A stretch of DNA of 9,278 nt, from positions 1 to 9,278 of the forward strand of contig JADGGM010000077.1 in assembly GCA_019689955.1 (NCBI GenBank). Reading direction: 5' to 3'. Source of the DNA: Gemmatimonadaceae bacterium. Its GTDB lineage: Bacteria; Gemmatimonadota; Gemmatimonadetes; Gemmatimonadales; Gemmatimonadaceae. This document shows, piece by piece, positions 6,526-9,278 of this stretch (position 1 is the stretch's first letter; each line of letters begins with the position of its first letter). Below the pieces are notes generated by a model that ran no database searches, was not told the DNA's origin, and saw nothing but the letters and a program-made list of their open reading frames with translations. Both the position numbers and the translations under genes were made by a program.

Positions 6526-6554
6526 AGCATGGGTGCCGTATGGCGAGCCGTCAA
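6526..6554 (-). promoter_or_regulatory. Sigma70-like promoter for the 474-aa exported protein
   Basis: On the minus strand a TTGACG box (6554-6549) is followed after exactly 17 nt by CATGCT (6531-6526). The -35 matches consensus at five of six positions. The -10 matches at three, including the important second A and last T. Transcription would start near 6519, giving a leader of about 65 nt that contains the 10-bp hairpin and the strong Shine-Dalgarno. The element is wholly intergenic. The weak -10 keeps confidence moderate. Confidence 0.4.
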
Positions 6555-6567
6555 GCACCTGCCGGCG

Positions 6568-9278
6568 TCAGGGCGACGGGAGCGTCACCCGTCCGCCGGG
6601 CTGGAGCTCGACGGCCACCTGCCCGCCTCCGCTCTGCAACAACACTGCCTCGAGCCCCGCCAGATCGTGAATCGGCGCACCGTTCACCGTGCGGAGGCGC
6701 GCGCCGCGCCGGACGCCGGCGCGCGCGGCGGCGCCGCGCTCGACCGTGGCCACGCGCACGTTTCCGGAATCGGTCCCGATCACGTCCACGCCCCAGGCAC
6801 CGATCCGCATCGGCGGGCCGACGGGGCGCTCGCCGCCGAAGATCCCCTCGTAGCTCACCCCTTCGGGGAGCTCGACGGGCTGCAGCACGCGGATCGGGCG
6901 GCCGTCGCTCACGATGCGCGACGCATCGACGGCGACGAACGCCGTGTACTGGCTCACGAGCCGGTAGCGGACCGCGAGGTCGGTGATCGTGCGCTCCAGC
7001 TCGCGCTGCCGCGGCTCGCTCGCGCCGAGCATCACAGTCGAGAGGTCGGCGATCTTGGCGCGCGCCCACGCCGGGGCCAGCGCGGCGTTGGCGCCGGCCG
7101 TCGCCGGGAGATCCACGTGCACGGGATAGCGCACGCGCCGCGCGCCGATGCGCCCGGTGACGTAGGCCGTCCCGCGCGCCGGCGCGGTGTAGCGCGCGAT
7201 GACGTCGATGGTCTGCCCCGCGAAGAGATCGCGGAGCTTGTGCGGATAGACCTCCTCGACCGGGAGACCGTTCCAGTCGATGGCGACATCGACCAGCACG
7301 GGGGAATCGATCGCGTCGAAGAGGCGCGACACGGCGCGCTCGGCGTACGCGGGCTCGCGCGGCAGCACGACCAACGACGTCCCGCCCCCCACCTCACCGA
7401 TCCCGTCGATGAGATACCGGTTGACGCTCGAGCCGATCCCGAAGCCGAAGAAGCGTGCGTCGCCCCGCTCGGTCTTGATCGTGGAGAGGACGCGCGCCTC
7501 GTCGCCCACGAACCCGTCGGTGAGAAAGACGAACATCTGCACGTACGCGGGGTCGTGCGGGGCGCGGAGCGCGCGCACGACGCCGGCGAGCATCTCGGTA
7601 CCGCCCCCGGCCGAGAGGTGCGCGAGGAAGCGCTTCGCCTCGGCCACGTTCTCCGGCGTCCTCGGTCGCGCGCGGTCCCACAGCTGCGCGTTGCCCGCGG
7701 CGAAGTACACGATGTTGAACCGATCGTCGGGACGGAGCCGGTCGAGCGTGCGCGTGACCAGCGCCTTCGACATGTCGATCGGCAGCCCCATCATGCTGCC
7801 GGAGACGTCCATGATGAACGTGATCTCGCGCGGCGTGACCTGATCGTCGCGCGGCGCGACGGGGGGCTGCATGGTGAGCGTGAGGTACCCGCCCGTGCTG
7901 TCGCGATGCGTGAGGACCCCGAACTGCGTCTCCGCCCCGGCGACGCTCCACCGCAGCACGAAGTCGCGGTTGGGGATGGAATCATGGGACGCCAGGCGGA
8001 CGACGCGCCGCTCCGCCGACGGGCGCTCGATCTCCACCTCGTGCGCCACGGAGCGGAGCCGCGTGATCGGGAGCGCGGCATCGAGCGTCACGGTGAGGGA
8101 GATGTCGTGCCCACTGCGCTCGCCGGGGCGAAGCACGGGGGGATTGATGCGGTGCGCGTCGGGGACGATCGTCGTGTCGCCGCTGCCGGCCTCGTCGTGC
8201 GGATATGCTGGAGGGTTGGAGGCGAGCTGCGCGTCCGAGCCGCGGGGGATGTAGCGCGGGCCGACGACCATGGGGAAGACGTACTCGTACTCGCCGTGAT
8301 CGTACGGGACGCGCTCGAAGTAGGTGATCCGGATCGTGACCTCGCCCCCCGGCTCGATGTTGGCGACGCTCTGCGTGAAGATGTTCGGGCGCTCCTGCGT
8401 GAGGAGGCTCGCAGTCTGCCCGCGGGCGAGCGCTTCGCGATACAAGCGCTCGGCCTCCGCGCGCGGACGCACCACGCCGACGATCTTGCGGTCCCCGGCC
8501 TGCATCACGAAATCGTTGACGGCCGCGAGCGCCGGGAGGGGGAAGACGTAGACCGCCTCGATCGCCTGGCGGTACGGGTTGGTGTAGCGCTGCTCCACGA
8601 CGGTCCGCGCGAGCGCGCCGCTGATCTCGGCGGCGACGTCAGTGTGGCGCAGCGGGAACTCCCCCGCCGGTTGCCCGTCGCGCGTGCGGGCGCGGAGCAC
8701 GCCCTGGGTGGGGCGCGGCGGCTCCCCCGGTGCAGCGTCGACGCGCTCCGGCACGGCGCTGTCGGCGAGCACGATCACTTCATCGGCCGACTGGAGCGCG
8801 CGCCGCACCTCGGGAGCCGCGGTGCGACCGGGAGCACCGCGCATCATGAACCGCGCGGCCGGCGCCTGGCCGATCGCGTAGCCGCCGGCCGCGAAGTCCG
8901 CCGTGTTGCGCATCGGCGTCGTCACGATGACCTCGGAGAGGTGCAGCGAGGACGCCGTGAGGGCGAAGTCCACCGTGTCGCGCATCCCGCGGTGGAGCGT
9001 GATGCGCTTGCGCTCCATCCGGTAACCGATGCGGCGCGCGCTGATGGTCACGTCGCCCTCGGCGTCGAGGGCGGGGACCGTGAGCGTGTAGCGCCCCTGG
9101 TCGTTGGTCATGGCGCGGAGGCCGAGGGCCTCGATGGTCACCGTGGCCGACGCGAGCGGCCCGCCGTTCGACGCCGAGACGCGGCCCGTGATCACGGCGT
9201 CGGAATCGCTCCGGGCCGGCGGGGCCCCCCCGGTGGCCCCCCCGGGGGGGGGCCCCGGCCCGGCGGCGGGCGCGCGGG
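6568..9278 (-). CDS. VIT and VWA domain protein with N-terminal regulatory-like and C-terminal PDZ domains (5' partial)
   Basis: The frame is open to the window edge. Residue numbers here count from an internal GTG at 9195, which cuts into the first domain, so the true start and any signal peptide lie outside. Order: carboxypeptidase-regulatory-like domain (about 2-80, with NDQGRYTL and ARRIGYR); Ala/Pro-rich linker; VIT domain (about 178-310, with VVEQRYTNPYRQAIEAVYVFPLP-type core, AEAERLYREA and ERPNIFTQSVANIEPG); a beta-rich region; VWA domain (about 455-630); a beta-rich region (635-760) ending in YRLVSQYTAFVAVD; and PDZ-like domain (about 798-872, VERGAAARAGVRRGARLRTVNG). The VWA metal site is complete: D463-x-S465-x-S467, T533 and D560, so Mg/Mn-dependent ligand binding is expected. 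VIT-VWA pairs occur in inter-alpha-trypsin inhibitor heavy chains and bacterial surface proteins. No LPxTG or PEP-CTERM anchor is seen; the protein ends right after the PDZ. Likely an envelope binding or scaffold protein; ligand unknown. Confidence 0.9.
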   Translation of the reverse strand, partial: RAPAAGPGPPPGGATGGAPPARSDSDAVITGRVSASNGGPLASATVTIEALGLRAMTNDQGRYTLTVPALDAEGDVTISARRIGYRMERKRITLHRGMRDTVDFALTASSLHLSEVIVTTPMRNTADFAAGGYAIGQAPAARFMMRGAPGRTAAPEVRRALQSADEVIVLADSAVPERVDAAPGEPPRPTQGVLRARTRDGQPAGEFPLRHTDVAAEISGALARTVVEQRYTNPYRQAIEAVYVFPLPALAAVNDFVMQAGDRKIVGVVRPRAEAERLYREALARGQTASLLTQERPNIFTQSVANIEPGGEVTIRITYFERVPYDHGEYEYVFPMVVGPRYIPRGSDAQLASNPPAYPHDEAGSGDTTIVPDAHRINPPVLRPGERSGHDISLTVTLDAALPITRLRSVAHEVEIERPSAERRVVRLASHDSIPNRDFVLRWSVAGAETQFGVLTHRDSTGGYLTLTMQPPVAPRDDQVTPREITFIMDVSGSMMGLPIDMSKALVTRTLDRLRPDDRFNIVYFAAGNAQLWDRARPRTPENVAEAKRFLAHLSAGGGTEMLAGVVRALRAPHDPAYVQMFVFLTDGFVGDEARVLSTIKTERGDARFFGFGIGSSVNRYLIDGIGEVGGGTSLVVLPREPAYAERAVSRLFDAIDSPVLVDVAIDWNGLPVEEVYPHKLRDLFAGQTIDVIARYTAPARGTAYVTGRIGARRVRYPVHVDLPATAGANAALAPAWARAKIADLSTVMLGASEPRQRELERTITDLAVRYRLVSQYTAFVAVDASRIVSDGRPIRVLQPVELPEGVSYEGIFGGERPVGPPMRIGAWGVDVIGTDSGNVRVATVERGAAARAGVRRGARLRTVNGAPIHDLAGLEAVLLQSGGGQVAVELQPGGRVTLPSP
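9209..9278. other. G/C-only low-complexity tract at the window edge
   Basis: Apart from a few T residues this stretch is pure G and C, with consecutive runs of 7 C and 9 G (9237-9252) and another of 7 C (9225-9231). In the frame of the VIT-VWA gene it encodes only Gly, Pro, Ala, Arg and one Thr, with no hydrophobic segment. It could be a real flexible linker between a signal peptide and the first domain, or a sequencing or assembly artefact at a contig end, where homopolymers are often wrong. The reading frame upstream of 9209 should be treated with caution. Confidence 0.6.

Noticed and set aside
5715..6554. Alternative minus-strand frame over the start of the 474-aa protein, with an ATG at 6470
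   Set aside because: Translation is Arg/Ala repeats; only the TTG-started frame gives a signal peptide and regulatory-like domains.
1..9278. CRISPR arrays, tRNA or rRNA genes, insertion sequences, phage or defence genes
   Set aside because: I looked for spaced repeats, terminal inverted repeats, transposase or integrase motifs and cloverleaf patterns on both strands and saw none; nearly all sequence is accounted for by the seven genes.

Overview
The window reads as chromosome from a very GC-rich, Gram-negative-type bacterium. Four of the seven genes are predicted or suspected to be exported. Two of them carry carboxypeptidase-regulatory-like beta-sandwich domains of a kind that is abundant in Gemmatimonadota. 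I favour that phylum, or a neighbour such as Acidobacteriota, but this is an inference from protein style and no rRNA marker is present.

Left part (1-2059, + strand): the end of a pyrroloquinoline quinone (PQQ) biosynthesis operon, in the order pqqC (5' end cut by the window), pqqD, pqqE. The genes are tightly packed, with a 3-nt gap and then a 20-nt overlap. PqqE joins Glu to Tyr within the PqqA peptide, PqqD presents PqqA to PqqE, and PqqC performs the final ring closure and oxidation. No pqqA or pqqB is visible; they may lie upstream. PqqC has Met where the well-studied Klebsiella enzyme has active-site His154.

Middle part (2060-5020, + strand): a 91-nt spacer with a tandem octamer and a good extended -10 element, then two translationally coupled M16 metallopeptidase genes. 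The first keeps the zinc motif HxxEH but has lost the C-domain Tyr of the R/Y motif. The second lacks the zinc motif but keeps R/Y. This is the split-active-site heterodimer arrangement. Both begin with Sec-type signal peptides, so they probably work in the periplasm. Sitting beside pqq genes they look like PqqF/PqqG, but export argues against a direct role in cytoplasmic PqqA processing.

Right part (5021-9278, - strand): two genes convergent with the M16 pair, with only 9 nt between the converging ends. The downstream one (5030-6454) is an exported protein with a regulatory-like domain at each end. The upstream one (6568 to the window edge) is a large protein combining a regulatory-like domain, VIT, VWA with an intact MIDAS, and PDZ. 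Between them lie a sigma70-like promoter and a perfect 10-bp leader hairpin. The last 70 bases are an extreme G/C homopolymer tract that may be a contig-end artefact.

I find no RNA genes, CRISPR arrays, transposases or phage genes. The strongest leads are the PqqC active-site substitution, the exported M16 pair beside pqq, and the four-domain VIT-VWA-PDZ protein.
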